DNA of 64,000 nucleotides from Hydractinia symbiolongicarpus (GCF_029227915.1 NC_079878.1:32329501-32393500), one strand, 5' to 3'; counted from the first letter of the stretch, positions 1 to 13,477 are shown. The notes: generated by a model not told the origin, from the letters alone. Numbers and translations are program-made.

Positions 1-341
1 ACCCGCGATTTCCCGTATTTCCCGGCATGGCCCGTATAGTCAAAAGTATACAAAGAAAGTACCCAGGGAGTAAACTCATTTCCCGAACGATTTTTTAAAT
101 TATTTTTTCACCACTAAAACGCATGAGACTTGTAGTTTTCAAAAATGTTTTCATTTTTGATGGGACGCTGAATAAAAGAAGTTTAATCGCCGGCAAACGA
201 AAATCCGCTATTTCCCGTAAATCCCGGACTCGGCCCGTATAGTCAAAAGCGTACAAAGAAAGTACCCAGGGTGTAAACTGATTTCCCGAACGATTTTTTA
301 AATTATTTTTTCACCACTAAAACGCATGAGACTTGTAGTTT

Positions 342-363
342 TCAAAAATGTTTTCATTTTTGA
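342..363. other. Conserved 9-bp-arm inverted repeat inside the monomer (example)
   Basis: TCAAAAATG is followed by TTTT and then CATTTTTGA, an exact reverse complement of the first arm. This perfect dyad recurs in most monomers with TTTTCAAAAATG (types A, C, D, X). Types with TTTTTAAAAATG keep 8 of the 9 pairs. It is weakened in types with CAAGAATG (H, S), in B and J (AAATATTTTC) and in the distal CATATTTGATGGG types. It could form a cruciform or serve as a symmetric protein-binding site; function is not shown. Confidence 0.7.
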
Positions 364-630
364 TGAGACGCTTAATGAAAGAGGTTTCATCGCCGGCAAA
401 CGAAATCCCGCGTTTTCCCGTAAATTCGGGGCTTGGCCCGTATAGTCGAATGTATACAAAGAAAGTACCCAGGGAGTAAACTCATTTCCCGAACGATTTT
501 TTAAATTTTTTTTTTCACCACTAAAACGCATGAGACTTGTAGTTTTAAAAATGTTTTCATTTTTGATGAGACGCGTAATGAAAGAGGTTTAATCGCCGGA
601 AAAAAAAAACCCGCGATTTCCCGTAAATCC

Positions 631-643
631 CGGGCTTGGCCCG
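631..643. other. GC-core dyad CGGGC-TTG-GCCCG (example)
   Basis: Five-base inverted arms separated by TTG lie in the GC-rich core of monomers reading CCCGGGCTTGGCCCG. The dyad is lost in the alternative core CCCGGACTCGGCCCG (types A, C, H), in the shortened CCCGGCTTGG (type N), in TCGGGGCTTGGCCCG (type D) and in the distal GGCCAGTATAG types. It is therefore a type-specific property, not one of the whole family. Confidence 0.6.
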
Positions 644-3600
644 TATAGTTGAATGTATACAAAGAAAGCACCCTGTGAGTAAACTCATTTCCAGAACGAT
701 TTTTTAAATTATTTTTTCACCACTAAAACGCATGAGACTTGTAGTTTTCAAAAATGTTTTCATTTTTGATGAGACGCTAAATAAAAGCAGTTTAATCGCC
801 GGCAAACGAAAACCTGCGATTTCCCTAAATCCCGGACTCGGCCCGTATAGTCAAAAGTATACAAAGAAAGTACCCAGGGAGTAAACTCATTTCCAGAACG
901 ATTTTTTAAATTATTTTTTCACCACTAAAACGCATAAGACTTGTAGTTTTTGGAAATATTTTCATTTTTGATGAGACGCTGAATAAAAGAAGTTTAATCG
1001 CCGGCAAACAAAAACCCGCGATTTCCCGTAAATCCCGGGCTTGGCCCGTATAGTCGAATATATACAAAGAAAGTACCCTGTGAATAAACTCATTTCCAGA
1101 ACGATTTTTTAAATTATTTTTTCACCACTAAAACGCATAAGACTTGTAGTTTTTAAAAATGTTTTTATTTTTGATGAGACGCTGAATAAAAGAAGTGTAA
1201 TCGCCGGCAAACGAAAACCCGCGATTTCCCGTAAATCCCGGCTTGGCCGTAATAGTCAAAAGTATACAAAGAAAGTACCCAGGGAGTAAACTCATTTCCC
1301 GAACGATTTTTTGAATTATTTTTTCACCACTAAAACGCATGAGACTTGTAGTTTTCAAGAATGTTTTCATTTTTGATGAGACGCTGAATAAAAGCAGTTT
1401 AATCGCCGGCAAACGAAAACCTGCGATTTCCCGTAAATCCCGGACTCGGCCCGTATAGTCAAAAGTATACAAAGAAAGTACCCAGGGAGTAAACTCATTT
1501 CCAGAACGATTTTTTAAATTATTTTTTCACCACTAAAACGCATAAGACTTGTAGTTTTTAAAAATGTTTTCATTTTTGATGAGACGCTGAATAAAAGAAG
1601 TTTAATCGCCGGCAAACGAAAACCCGCGATTTCCCGTAAATCCCGGGCTTGGCCCGTATAGTCAAAAGTATACAAAGAAAGTACCCAGGGAGTAAACTCA
1701 TTTCCCGAACGATTTTTTAAATTACTTTTTCACCACTATAACGCATGAGACTTGTAGTTTTCAAAAATGTTTTCATTTTTGATGAGACGCTAAATAAAAG
1801 CAGTTTAATCGCCGGCAAACGAAAACCTGCAATTTCCCTAAATCCCGGACTCGACCCGTATAGTCAAAAGTATACAAAGAAAGTACCCAGGGAGTAAACT
1901 CATTTCCAGAACGATTTTTTAAATTATTTTTTCACCACTAAAACGCATAAGACTTGTAGTTTTTAAAAATGTTTTCATTTTTGATGAGACGCTGAATAAA
2001 GGAAGTTTAATCGCCGGGAAACGAAAACCCGCGATTTCCCGTATTTCCCGGCATGGCCCGTATAGTCAAAAGTATACAAAGAAAGTACCCAGGGAGTAAA
2101 CTCATTTCCCGAACGATTTTTTAAATTATTTTTTCACCACTAAAACGCATGAGACTTGTAGTTTTCAAAAATGTTTTCATTTTTGATGGGACGCTGAATA
2201 AAAGAAGTTTAATCGCCGGCAAACGAAAATCCGCTATTTCCCGTAAATCCCGGACTCGGCCCGTATAGTCAAAAGCGTACAAAGAAAGTACCCAGGGTGT
2301 AAACTGATTTCCCGAACGATTTTTTAAATTATTTTTTCACCACTAAAACGCATGAGACTTGTAGTTTTCAAAAATGTTTTCATTTTTGATGAGACGCTTA
2401 ATGAAAGAGGTTTCATCGCCGGCAAACGAAATCCCGCGTTTTCCCGTAAATTCGGGGCTTGGCCCGTATAGTCGAATGTATACAAAGAAAGTACCCAGGG
2501 AGTAAACTCATTTCCCGAACGATTTTTTAAATTTTTTTTTTCACCACTAAAACGCATGAGACTTGTAGTTTTAAAAATGTTTTCATTTTTGATGAGACGC
2601 GTAATGAAAGAGGTTTAATCGCCGGAAAAAAAAAACCCGCGATTTCCCGTAAATCCCGGGCTTGGCCCGTATAGTTGAATGTATACAAAGAAAGCACCCT
2701 GTGAGTAAACTCATTTCCAGAACGATTTTTTAAATTATTTTTTCACCACTAAAACGCATGAGACTTGTAGTTTTCAAAAATGTTTTCATTTTTGATGAGA
2801 CGCTAAATAAAAGCAGTTTAATCGCCGGCAAACGAAAACCTGCGATTTCCCTAAATCCCGGACTCGGCCCGTATAGTCAAAAGTATACAAAGAAAGTACC
2901 CAGGGAGTAAACTCATTTCCAGAACGATTTTTTAAATTATTTTTTCACCACTAAAACGCATAAGACTTGTAGTTTTTGGAAATATTTTCATTTTTGATGA
3001 GACGCTGAATAAAAGAAGTTTAATCGCCGGCAAACAAAAACCCGCGATTTCCCGTAAATCCCGGGCTTGGCCCGTATAGTCGAATATATACAAAGAAAGT
3101 ACCCTGTGAATAAACTCATTTCCAGAACGATTTTTTAAATTATTTTTTCACCACTAAAACGCATAAGACTTGTAGTTTTTAAAAATGTTTTCATTTTTGA
3201 TGAGACGCTGAATAAAGGAAGTTTAATCGCCGGCAAACGAAAACCCGCGATTTCCCGTATATCCCGGCATGGCCTGTATAGTCAAAAGTATACAAAGAAA
3301 GTACCCAGGGTGTAAACTCATTTCCCGAACGATTTTTTAAATTATTTTTTCACCACTAAAACGCATGAGACTTGTAGTTTTCGAAAATGTTTTCATTTTT
3401 GATGAGACGCTAAATAAAAGCAGTTTAATCGCCGGCAAACGAAAACCTGCAATTTCCCTAAATCCCGGACTCGGCCCGTATAGTCAAAAGTATACAAAGA
3501 AAGTACCCAGGGAGTAAACTCATTTCCAGAACGATTTTTTAAATTATTTTTTCACCACTAAAACGCATAAGACTTGTAGTTTTTAAAAATGTTTTCATTT

Positions 3601-4161
3601 TTGATGAGACGCTGAATAAAGGAAGTTTAATCGCCGGCAAACGAAAACCCGCGATTTCCCGTATATCCCGGCATGGCTCGTATAGTCAAAAGTATACAAA
3701 GAAAGTACCCAGGGAGTAAACTCATTTCCCGAACGATTTTTTAAATTATTTTTTCACCACTAAAACGCATGAGACTTGTAGTTTTCAAAAATGTTTTCAT
3801 TTTTGATGGGACGCTGAATAAAAGAAGTTTAATCGCCGGCAAACGAAAATCCGCTATTTCCCGTAAATCCCGGACTCGGCCCGTATAGTCAAAAGCGTAC
3901 AAAGAAAGTACCCAGGGTGTAAACTCATTTCCCGAACGATTTTTTAAATTATTTTTTCACCACTAAAACGCATGAGACTTGTAGTTTTCAAAAATGTTTT
4001 CATTTTTGATGAGACGCTTAATGAAAGAGGTTTCATCGCCGGCAAACGAAATCCCGCGTTTTCCAGTAAATTCGGGGCTTGGCCCGTATAGTCGAATGTA
4101 TACAAAGAAAGTACCCAGGGAGTAAACTCATTTCCCGAACGATTTTTTAAATTTTTTTTTT

Positions 4162-4566
4162 CACCACTAAAACGCATGAGACTTGTAGTTTTAAAAATGT
4201 TTTCATTTTTGATGAGACGCGTAATGAAAGAGGTTTAATCGCCGGAAAACAAAAACCCGCGATTTCCCGTAAATCCCGGGCTTGGCCCGTATAGTTGAAT
4301 GTATACAAAGAAAGCACCCTGTGAGTAAACTCATTTCCAGAACGATTTTTTAAATTTTTTTTTTCACCACTAAAACGCATGAGACTTGTAGTTTTAAAAA
4401 TGTTTTCATTTTTGATGAGACGCGTAATGAAAGAGGTTTAATCGCCGGAAAACAAAAACCCGCGATTTCCCGTAAATCCCGGGCTTGGCCCGTATAGTTG
4501 AATGTATACAAAGAAACCACCCTGTGAGTAAACTCATTTCCAGAACGATTTTTTAAATTATTTTTT
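4162..4566 (+). repeat. Tandem duplication of a single E monomer
   Basis: Two consecutive monomers (4162-4364 and 4365-4566) both carry the E markers: GTTTTAAAAATG, GCGTAATGAAAGAGG and CCGGAAAACAAAAACCC. Neighbouring HOR copies at 516 and 2542 have only one E at this place. The second copy ends in GAAACCACCCTG, as do the E monomers at 7811 and 11052, whereas the first ends in GAAAGCACCCTG. The pair may therefore be a join between two HOR variants, not a fresh duplication. Confidence 0.75.
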
Positions 4567-4769
4567 CACCACTAAAACGCATAAGACTTGTAGTTTTTAA
4601 AAATATTTTCATTTTTGATGAGACGCTGAATAAAAGAAGTTTAATCGCCGGCAAACGAAAACCCGCGATTTCCCGTAAATCCCGGGCTTGGCCCGTATAG
4701 TCGAATATATACAAAGAAAGTACCCTGTGACTAAACTCATTTCCAGAACGATTTTTTAAATTATTTTTT

Positions 4770-7700
4770 CACCACTAAAACGCATAAGACTTGTAGTTTT
4801 TAAAAATGTTTTCATTTTTGATGAGAAGCTGAATAAAGGAAGTTTAATCGCCGGCAAACAAAAACCCGCGATTTCCCGTATATCCCGGCATGGCCCGTAT
4901 AGTCAAAAGTATACAAAGAAAGTACCCAGGGAGTAAACTCATTTCCCGAACGATTTTTTAAATTATTTTTTCACCACTAAAATGCATGAGACTTGTAGTT
5001 TTCAAAAATGTTTTCATTTTTGATGGGACGCTGAATAAAAGAAGTTTAATCGCCGGCAAACGAAAATCCGCAATTTCCCGTAAATCCCGGACTCGGCCCG
5101 TATAGTCAAAAGCATACAAAGAAAGTACCCAGGGTGTAAACTCATTTCCCGAACGATTTTTTAAGTTATTTTTTCACCACTAAAACGCATGAGACTTGTA
5201 GTTTTCAAAAATGTTTTCATTTTTGATGAGACGCTTAATGAAAGAGGTTTCATCGCCGGCAAACGAAATCCCGCGTTTTCCCGTAAATTCGGGGCTTGGC
5301 CCGTATAGTCGAATGTATACAAAGAAAGTACCCAGGGAGTAAACTCATTTCCCGAACGATTTTTTAAATTTTTTTTTTCACCACTAAAACGCATGAGACT
5401 TGTAGTTTTAAAAATGTTTTCATTTTTGATGAGACGCGTAATGAAAGAGGTTTAATCGCTGGAAAACAAAAACCCGCGATTTCCCGTAAATCCCGGGCTT
5501 GGCCCGTATAGTTGAATGTATACAAAGAAAGCACCCTGTGAGTAAACTCATTTCCAGAACGATTTTTTAAATTATTTTTTCACCACTAAAACGCATGAGA
5601 CTTGTAGTTTTCAAAAATGTTTTCATTTTTGATGAGACGCTAAATAAAAGCAGTTTAATCGCCGGCAAACGAAAACCTGCGATTTCCCTAAATCCCGGAC
5701 TCGGCCCGTATAGTCAAAAGTATACAAAGAAAGTACCCAGGGAGTAAACTAATTTCCAGAACGATTTTTTAAATTATTTTTTCACCACTAAAAAGCATAA
5801 GACTTGTAGTTTTTGGAAATATTTTCATTTTTGATGAGACGCTGAATAAAAGAAGTTTAATCGCCGGCAAACGAAAACCCGCGATTTCCCGTAAATCCCG
5901 GGCTTGGCCCGTATAGTCGAATATATACAAAGAAAGTACCCTGTGACTAAACTCATTTCCAGAACGATTTTTTAAATTATTTTTTCACCACTAAAACGCA
6001 TAAGACTTGTAGTTTTTAAAAATGTTTTCATTTTTGATGAGAAGCTGAATAAAGGAAGTTTAATCGCCGGCAAACAAAAACCCGCGATTTCCCGTATATC
6101 CCGGCATGGCCCGTATAGTCAAAAGTATACAAAGAAAGTACCCAGGGAGTAAACTCATTTCCCGAACGATTTTTTAAATTATTTTTTCACCACTAAAATG
6201 CATGAGACTTGTAGTTTTCAAAAATGTTTTCATTTTTGATGGGACGCTGAATAAAAGAAGTTTAATCGCCGGCAAACGAAAATCCGCAATTTCCCGTAAA
6301 TCCCGGACTCGGCCCGTATAGTCAAAAGCATACAAAGAAAGTACCCAGGGTGTAAACTCATTTCCCGAACGATTTTTTAAGTTATTTTTTCACCACTAAA
6401 ACGCATGAGACTTGTAGTTTTCAAAAATGTTTTCATTTTTGATGAGACGCTTAATGAAAGAGGTTTCATCGCCGGTAAACGAAATCCCGCGTTTTAACGT
6501 AAATTCGGGTCTTGGCCCGTATAGTCGAATGTATACAAAGAAAGTACCCAGGGAGTAAACTCATTTCCCGAACGATTTTTTAAATTTTTTTTTTCACCAC
6601 TAAAACGCATGAGACTTGTAGTTTTAAAAATGTTTTCATTTTTGATGAGACGCGTAATGAAAGAGGTTTAATCGCCGGAAAACAAAAACCCGCGATTTCC
6701 CGTAAATCCCGGGCTTGGCCCGTATAGTTGAATGTATACAAAGAAAGCACCCTGTGAGTAAACTCATTTCCAGAACGATTTTTTAAATTATTTTTTCACC
6801 ACTAAAACGCATGAGACTTGTAGTTTTCAAAAATGTTTTCATTTTTGATGAGACGCTAAATAAAAGCAGTTTAATCGCCGGCAAACGAAAACCTGCGATT
6901 TCCCTAAATCCCGGACTCGGCCCGTATAGTCAAAAGTATACAAAGAAAGTACCCAGGGAGTAAACTAATTTCCAGAACGATTTTTTAAATTATTTTTTCA
7001 CCACTAAAAAGCATAAGACTTGTAGTTTTTGGAAATATTTTCATTTTTGATGAGACGCTGAATAAAAGAAGTTTAATCGCCGGCAAACGAAAACCCGCGA
7101 TTTCCCGTAAATCCCGGGCTTGGCCCGTATAGTCGAATATATACAAAGAAAGTACCCTGTGACTAAACTCATTTCCAGAACGATTTTTTAAATTATTTTT
7201 TCACCACTAAAACGCATAAGACTTGTAGTTTTTAAAAATGTTTTCATTTTTGATGAGAAGCTGAATAAAGGAAGTTTAATCGCCGGCAAACAAAAACCCG
7301 CGATTTCCCGTATATCCCGGCATGGCCCGTATAGTCAAAAGTATACAAAGAAAGTACCCAGGGAGTAAACTCATTTCCCGAACGATTTTTTAAATTATTT
7401 TTTCACCACTAAAATGCATGAGACTTGTAGTTTTCAAAAATGTTTTCATTTTTGATGGGACGCTGAATAAAAGAAGTTTAATCGCCGGCAAACGAAAATC
7501 CGCAATTTCCCGTAAATCCCGGACTCGGCCCGTATAGTCAAAAGCATACAAAGAAAGTACCCAGGGTGTAAACTCATTTCCCGAACGATTTTTTAAGTTA
7601 TTTTTTCACCACTAAAACGCATGAGACTTGTAGTTTTCAAAAATGTTTTCATTTTTGATGAGACTCTTAATGAAAGAGGTTTCATCGCCGGTAAACGAAA

Positions 7701-7810
7701 TCCCGCGTTTTAACGTAAATTCGGGTCTTGGCCCGTATAGTCGAATGTATACAAAGAAAGTACCCAGGGAGTAAACTCATTTCCCGAACGATTTTTTAAA
7801 TTTTTTTTTT
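4770..7810 (+). repeat. 6-monomer HOR (K'-C-D-E-A-B), 1216 bp period, ~2.5 copies
   Basis: Unit 1 runs 4770-5985, unit 2 5986-7201 and a partial unit 3 7202-7810 (K', C, D). Markers recur at exactly 1216 bp: GAGAAGCTG at 4825, 6041 and 7257, and the C anchor with AAAATGCATGAG at 4972, 6188 and 7404. Units 2 and 3 are almost identical; a visible difference is AGACTCTTAATG at about 7660 against AGACGCTTAATG in the other units. D in units 2 and 3 has GGTAAACG and TTTTAACG, while unit 1 has GGCAAACG and TTTTCCCG, so units 2 and 3 are the more recent pair. Confidence 0.93.
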
Positions 7811-9631
7811 CACCACTAAAACGCATGAGACTTGTAGTTTTAAAAATGTTTTCATTTTTGATGAGACGCGTAATGAAAGAGGTTTAATCGCCGGAAAACA
7901 AAAACCCGCGATTTCCCGTAAATCCCGGGCTTGGCCCGTATAGTTGAATGTATACAAAGAAACCACCCTGTGAGTAAACTCATTTCCAGAACGATTTTTT
8001 AAATTATTTTTTCACCACTAAAACGCATAAGACTTGTAGTTTTTAAAAATGTTTTCATTTTTGATGAGACGCTGAATAAAAGAAGTTTAATCGCCGGCAA
8101 ACGAAAACCCGCGATTTCCCGTAAATCCCGGCTTGGCCGTATAGTCAAAAGTATACAAAGAAAGTACCCAGGGAGTAAACTCATTTCCCGAACGATTTTT
8201 TAAATTATTTTTTCATCACTAAAACGCATGAGACTTGTACTTTCAAAAATGTTTTCATTTTTGATGAGACGCTGAATAAAAGAAGTTTAATCGCCGGTAA
8301 ACGAAAACCTGCGATTTCCCGTAAATCCCGGGCTTGGCCCGTATAGTCAAAAGTATACAAAGAAAGTACCCAGGGAGTAAACTCATTTCCCGTACGATTT
8401 TTTAAATTATTTTTTCACCACTAAAACGCATGAGACTTGTAGTTTTTAAAAATGCTTTCATTTTCGATGAGACGCTGAATAAAAGAAGTTTAATCGCCGG
8501 CAAACGAAAACCTGCCATTTCCCGTAAATCCTGGATTCGGCCCGTATAGTCAAAAGTATACAAAGAAAATACCCAGGTAGTAAACTCATTTCCCAAACGA
8601 TTTTTTAAATTATTATTTCACCACTAAAACGAATGAGACTTTTAGTTTTTAAAAATATTTTCATTTTGGATGAGACGCTGAATAAAAGAAGTTTACTCGC
8701 CGGCAAACGAAAACCTGCCATTTCCCGTAAATCCTGGACTCTGCCCGTATAGTCAAAAGTATACAAAGAAAGTACCCAGGGAGTAAACTCATTTCCCAAA
8801 CGATTTTTTAAGTTATTATTTCACCACTAAAACGCATGAGACTTGTAGTTTTTAAAAATGTTTTCATTTTTGATGAGACGCTGAATAAAGGAAGTTTAAT
8901 CGCCGGCAAACGAAAACCCGCGATTTCCCGTATATCCCGGCATGGCCCGTATAGTCAAAAGTATACAAAGAAAGTACCCAGGGAGTAAACTCATTTCCCG
9001 AACGATTTTTTAAATTATTTTTTCACCACTAAAACGCATGAGACTTGTAGTTTTCAAAAATGTTTTCATTTTTAATGGGACGCTGAATAAAAGAAGTTTA
9101 ATCGCCGGCAAACGAAAATCCGCGATTTCCCGTAAATCCCGGACTCGGCCCGTATAGTCAAAAGCATACAAAGAAAGTACCCAGGGTGTAAACTCACTTC
9201 CCGAACGATTTTTTAAGTTATTTTTTCACCACTAAAACGCATAAGACTTGTAGTTTTTGGAAATATTTTCATTTTTGATGAGACGCTGAATAAAAGAAGT
9301 TTAATCGCCGGCAAACAAAAACCCGCGATTTCCCGTAAATCCCGGGCTTGGCCCGTATAGTCGAATATATACAGAGAAAGTACCCTGTGAGTAAACTCAT
9401 TTCCAGAACGATTTTTTAAATTATTTTTTCACCACTAAAACGCATAAGACTTGTAGTTTTTAAAAATGTTTTCATTTTTGATGAGATGCTGAATAAAGGA
9501 AGTTTAATCGCCGGCAAACGAAAACCCGCGATTTCCCGTATATCCCGGCATGGCCCGTATAGTCAAAAGTATACAAAGAAAGTACCCAGGGTGTAAACTC
9601 ATTTCCCGAACGATTTTTTAAATTATTTTTT
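7811..9631 (+). repeat. Domain 1 irregular stretch: E-N-O-F'-F-K-C-B-K
   Basis: Monomers at 7811 (E), 8013 (N, CCCGGCTTGGCCG), 8214 (O, TTGTACTTTC with CATCACT anchor), 8416 (F', CCTGCCATTT), 8619 (F, CTTTTAGTTTTT and TTTACTCG), 8822 and 9430 (K-like, AATAAAGGAAG), 9024 (C) and 9227 (B). The N-O-F'-F order matches the order found in the 16-mer of domain 2, which links the two domains. No repeated HOR unit is complete here. Confidence 0.8.
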
Positions 9632-11680
9632 CACCACTAAAACGCATGAGACTTGTAGTTTTCAAAAATGTTTTCATTTTTGATGAGACGCTTAATGAAA
9701 GAGGTTTCATCGCCGGCAAACGAAATCCCGCGTTTTCCCGTAAATTCGGGGCTTGGCCCGTATAGTCGAATGTATACAAAGAAAGTACCCAGGGAGTAAA
9801 CTCATTTCCCGAACGATTTTTTAAATTTTTTTTTTCACCACTAAAACGCATGAGACTTGTAGTTTTAAAAATGTTTTCATTTTTGATGAGACGCGTAATG
9901 AAAGAGGTTTAATCGCTGGAAAACAAAAACCCGCGATTTCCCGTAAATCCCGGGCTTGGCCCGTATAGTTGAATGTATACAAAGAAAGCACCCTGTGAGT
10001 AAACTCATTTCCAGAACGATTTTTTAAATTATTTTTTCACCACTAAAACGCATGAGACTTGTAGTTTTCAAAAATGTTTTCATTTTTGATGAGACGCTAA
10101 ATAAAAGCAGTTTAATCGCCGGCAAACGAAAACCTGCGATTTCCCTAAATCCCGGACTCGGCCCGTATAGTCAAAAGTATACAAAGAAAGTACCCAGGGA
10201 GTAAACTAATTTCCAGAACGATTTTTTAAATTATTTTTTCACCACTAAAAAGCTTAAGACTTGTAGTTTTTGGAAATATTTTCATTTTTGATGAGACGCT
10301 GAATAAAAGAAGTTTAATCGCCGGCAAACGAAAACCCGCGATTTCCCGTAAATCCCGGGCTTGGCCCGTATAGTCGAATATATACAAAGAAAGTACCCTG
10401 TGACTAAACTCATTTCCAGAACGATTTTTTAAATTATTTTTTCACCACTAAAACGCATAAGACTTGTAGTTTTTAAAAATGTTTTCATTTTTGATGAGAA
10501 GCTGAATAAAGGAAGTTTAATCGCCGGCAAACAAAAACCCGCGATTTCCCGTATATCCCGGCATGGCCCGTATAGTCAAAAGTATACAAAGAAAGTACCC
10601 AGGGAGTAAACTCATTTCCCGAACGATTTTTTAAATTATTTTTTCACCACTAAAATGCATGAGACTTGTAGTTTTCAAAAATGTTTTCATTTTTGATGGG
10701 ACGCTGAATAAAAGAAGTTTAACCGCCGGCAAACGAAAATCCGCAATTTCCCGTAAATCCCGGACTCGGCCCGTATAGTCAAAAGCATACAAAGAAAGTA
10801 CCCAGGGTGTAAACTCATTTCCCGAACGATTTTTTAAGTTATTTTTTCACCACTAAAACGCATGAGACTTGTAGTTTTCAAAAATGTTTTCATTTTTGAT
10901 GAGACGCTTAATGAAAGAGGTTTCATCGCCGGTAAACGAAATCCCGCGTTTTAACGTAAATTCGGGTCTTGGCCCGTATAGTCGAATGTATACAAAGAAA
11001 GTACCCAGGGAGTAAACTCATTTCCCGAACGATTTTTTAAATTTTTTTTTTCACCACTAAAACGCATGAGACTTGTAGTTTTAAAAATGTTTTCATTTTT
11101 GATGAGACGCGTAATGAAAGAGGTTTAATCGCCGGAAAACAAAAACCCGCGATTTCCCGTAAATCCCGGGCTTGGCCCGTATAGTTGAATGTATACAAAG
11201 AAACCACCCTGTGAGTAAACTCATTTCCAGAACGATTTTTTAAATTATTTTTTCACCACTAAAACGCATAAGACTTGTAGTTTTTAAAAATGTTTTCATT
11301 TTTGATGAGACGCTGAATAAAAGAAGTTTAATCGCCGGCAAACGAAAACCCGCGATTTCCCGTAAATCCCGGCTTGGCCGTATAGTCAAAAGTATACAAA
11401 GAAAGTACCCAGGGAGTAAACTCATTTCCCGAACGATTTTTTAAATTATTTTTTCATCACTAAAACGCATGAGACTTGTACTTTCAAAAATGTTTTCATT
11501 TTTGATGAGACGCTGAATAAAAGAAGTTTAATCGCCGGTAAACGAAAACCTGCGATTTCCCGTAAATCCCGGGCTTGGCCCGTATAGTCAAAAGTATACA
11601 AAGAAAGTACCCAGGGAGTAAACTCATTTCCCGTACGATTTTTTAAATTATTTTTTCACCACTAAAACGCATGAGACTTG
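9632..11680 (+). repeat. Segmental copy of 5175-8440 lacking exactly one 1216-bp unit
   Basis: The order D-E-A-B-K'-C-D-E-N-O repeats that of 5175-8440. The first part aligns at +4457 bp: TAATCGCTGG at about 5453 and 9910, and GTAAACTAATTTCC at 5744 and 10201. The latter part aligns at +3241 bp: GAGAAGCTG at 7257 and 10498, and O at 8214 and 11455. The difference, 1216 bp, is one 6-mer unit. The copy ends near 11681, where the source continues into F' but the copy continues into E. Confidence 0.88.
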
Positions 11681-13477
11681 TAGTTTTAAAAATGTTTTCA
11701 TTTTTGATGAGACGCGTAATGAAAGAGGTTTAATCGCCGGAAAACAAAAACCCGCGATTTCCCGTAAATCCCGGGCTTGGCCCGTATAGTCGAATGTATA
11801 CAAAGAAAGCACCCTGTGAGTAAACTCATTTCCAGAACGATTTTTTAAATTATTTTTTCACCACTAAAACGCATAAGACTTGTAGTTTTTAAAAATGTTT
11901 TCATTTTTGATGAGACGCTGAATAAAGGAAGTTTAATCGCCGGCAAACGAAAACCCGCGATTTCCCGTATATCCCGGCATGACCCGTATAGTCAAAAGTA
12001 TACAAAGAAAGTACCCAGGGAGTAAACTCATTTCCCGAACGATTTTTAAAATTTTTTTTTTTACCACTAAAACGCATGAGACTTGTAGTTTTCAAAAATG
12101 TTTTCATTTTTGATGAGACGCTGAATAAAAGAAGTTTAATTGCCGGCAAACGAAAACCTGCGATTTCCCGTAAATCCTGGACTCGGCCCGTATAGTCAAA
12201 AGTATAGAAAGAAAGTACCCAGGGAGTAAACTCATTTCCAGAACGATTTTTTAAATTATTTTTTCACCACTAAAACGCATAAGACTTGTAGTTTTTAAAA
12301 ATGTTTTCATTTTTGATGAGACGCTGAATAAAAGAAGTTTAATCGCCGGCAAACGAAAACCCGCGAATTCCCGTAAATCCCGGACTTGGCCCGTATAGTC
12401 AAAAGTATACGAAGAAAATACCCAGGGAGTAAACTCATTTCCCGAACGATTTTTTAAATTACTTTTTCACCACTAAAACGCATGAGACTTGTAGTTTTCA
12501 AAAATGTTTTTATTTTGATGAGACGCTGAATAAAAGCAGTTTAATCGCCGGCAAACGAAAAACTGCGATTTCCCTAAATCCCGGACTCGGCCCGTATAGT
12601 CAAAAGTATACAAAGAAAGTACCCAGGGAGTAAACTCATTTCCAGAACGATTTTTTAAATTATTTTTTTACCACTAAAACGCATAACACTTGTAGTTTTT
12701 AAAAATGTTTTCATTTTTGATGAGACGCTGAATAAAAGAAGTTTAATCGCCGGCAAACGAAAACCGGCGATTTCCCGTAAATCCCGGGCTTGGCCCGTAT
12801 AGTCGAATGTATACAAAGAAAGCACCCTGTGAGTAAACTCATTTCCAGAACGATTTTTTAAATTATTTTTTCACCACTGAAACGCATAAGACTTGTAGTT
12901 TTTAAAAATGTTTTCATTTTTGATGAGACGCTGAATAAAAGAAGTTTAATCGCCGGCAAACGAAAACCCGCGATTTCCCGTAAATCCCGGCTTGGCCCGT
13001 ATAGTCAAAAGTATACAAAGAAAGTACCCAGGGAGTAAACTCATTTCCCGAACGATTTTTTAAAATATTTTTTCACCACTAAAACGCATGAGACTTGTAC
13101 TTTCAAAAATGTTTTCATTTTTGATGAGACGCTGAATAAAAGAAGTTTAATCGCCGGTAAACGAAAACCTGCGATTTCCCGTAAATCCCGGGCTTGGCCC
13201 GTATAGTCAAAAGTATACAAAGAAAGTACCCAGGGAGTAAACTCATTTCCCGTACGATTTTTTAAATTACTTTTTCAGCACTAAAACGCATGAGACTTGT
13301 AGTTTTTAAAAATGTTTTCATTTTTGATGAGACGCTGAATAAAAGAAGTTTAATCGCCGCAAACAAAAACCTGCCATTTCCCGTAAATCCTGGACTCGGC
13401 CCGTATAGTCAAAAGTATACAAAGAAAATACCCAGGTAGTAAACGCCTTTCCCAAACGATTTTTTAAATTATTATTT

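Larger units (their letters stand above)
1..4769 (+). repeat. Domain 1, proximal part: mixed 10-mer/8-mer HOR of C-D-E-A-B-K monomers
   Basis: Read from the partial monomer at 1, the order is C (109), D (312), E (516), A (718), B (920), N-like (1123), H-like (1325), I-like (1528), A (1731), K (1933), C (2135), D (2338), E (2542), A (2744), B (2946), K (3149), A (3351), K (3553), C (3755), D (3958), E (4162), E (4365), B-like (4567). Bases 1-1166 match 2027-3192 at a period of 2026 bp (10 monomers), and about 2041-2630 match 3661-4250 at 1620 bp (8 monomers). B monomers are marked by TTTTTGGAAATATTTTC, a motif seen only in the first 11 kb. Confidence 0.85.

Noticed and set aside
600-610. Poly-A run in E monomers (CCGGAAAAAAAAAACCC) as a retroelement tail
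   Set aside because: It is a local change of the usual CCGGAAAACAAAAACCC of type E, seen at 598 and 2624, with normal monomer sequence on both sides and no target-site duplication.
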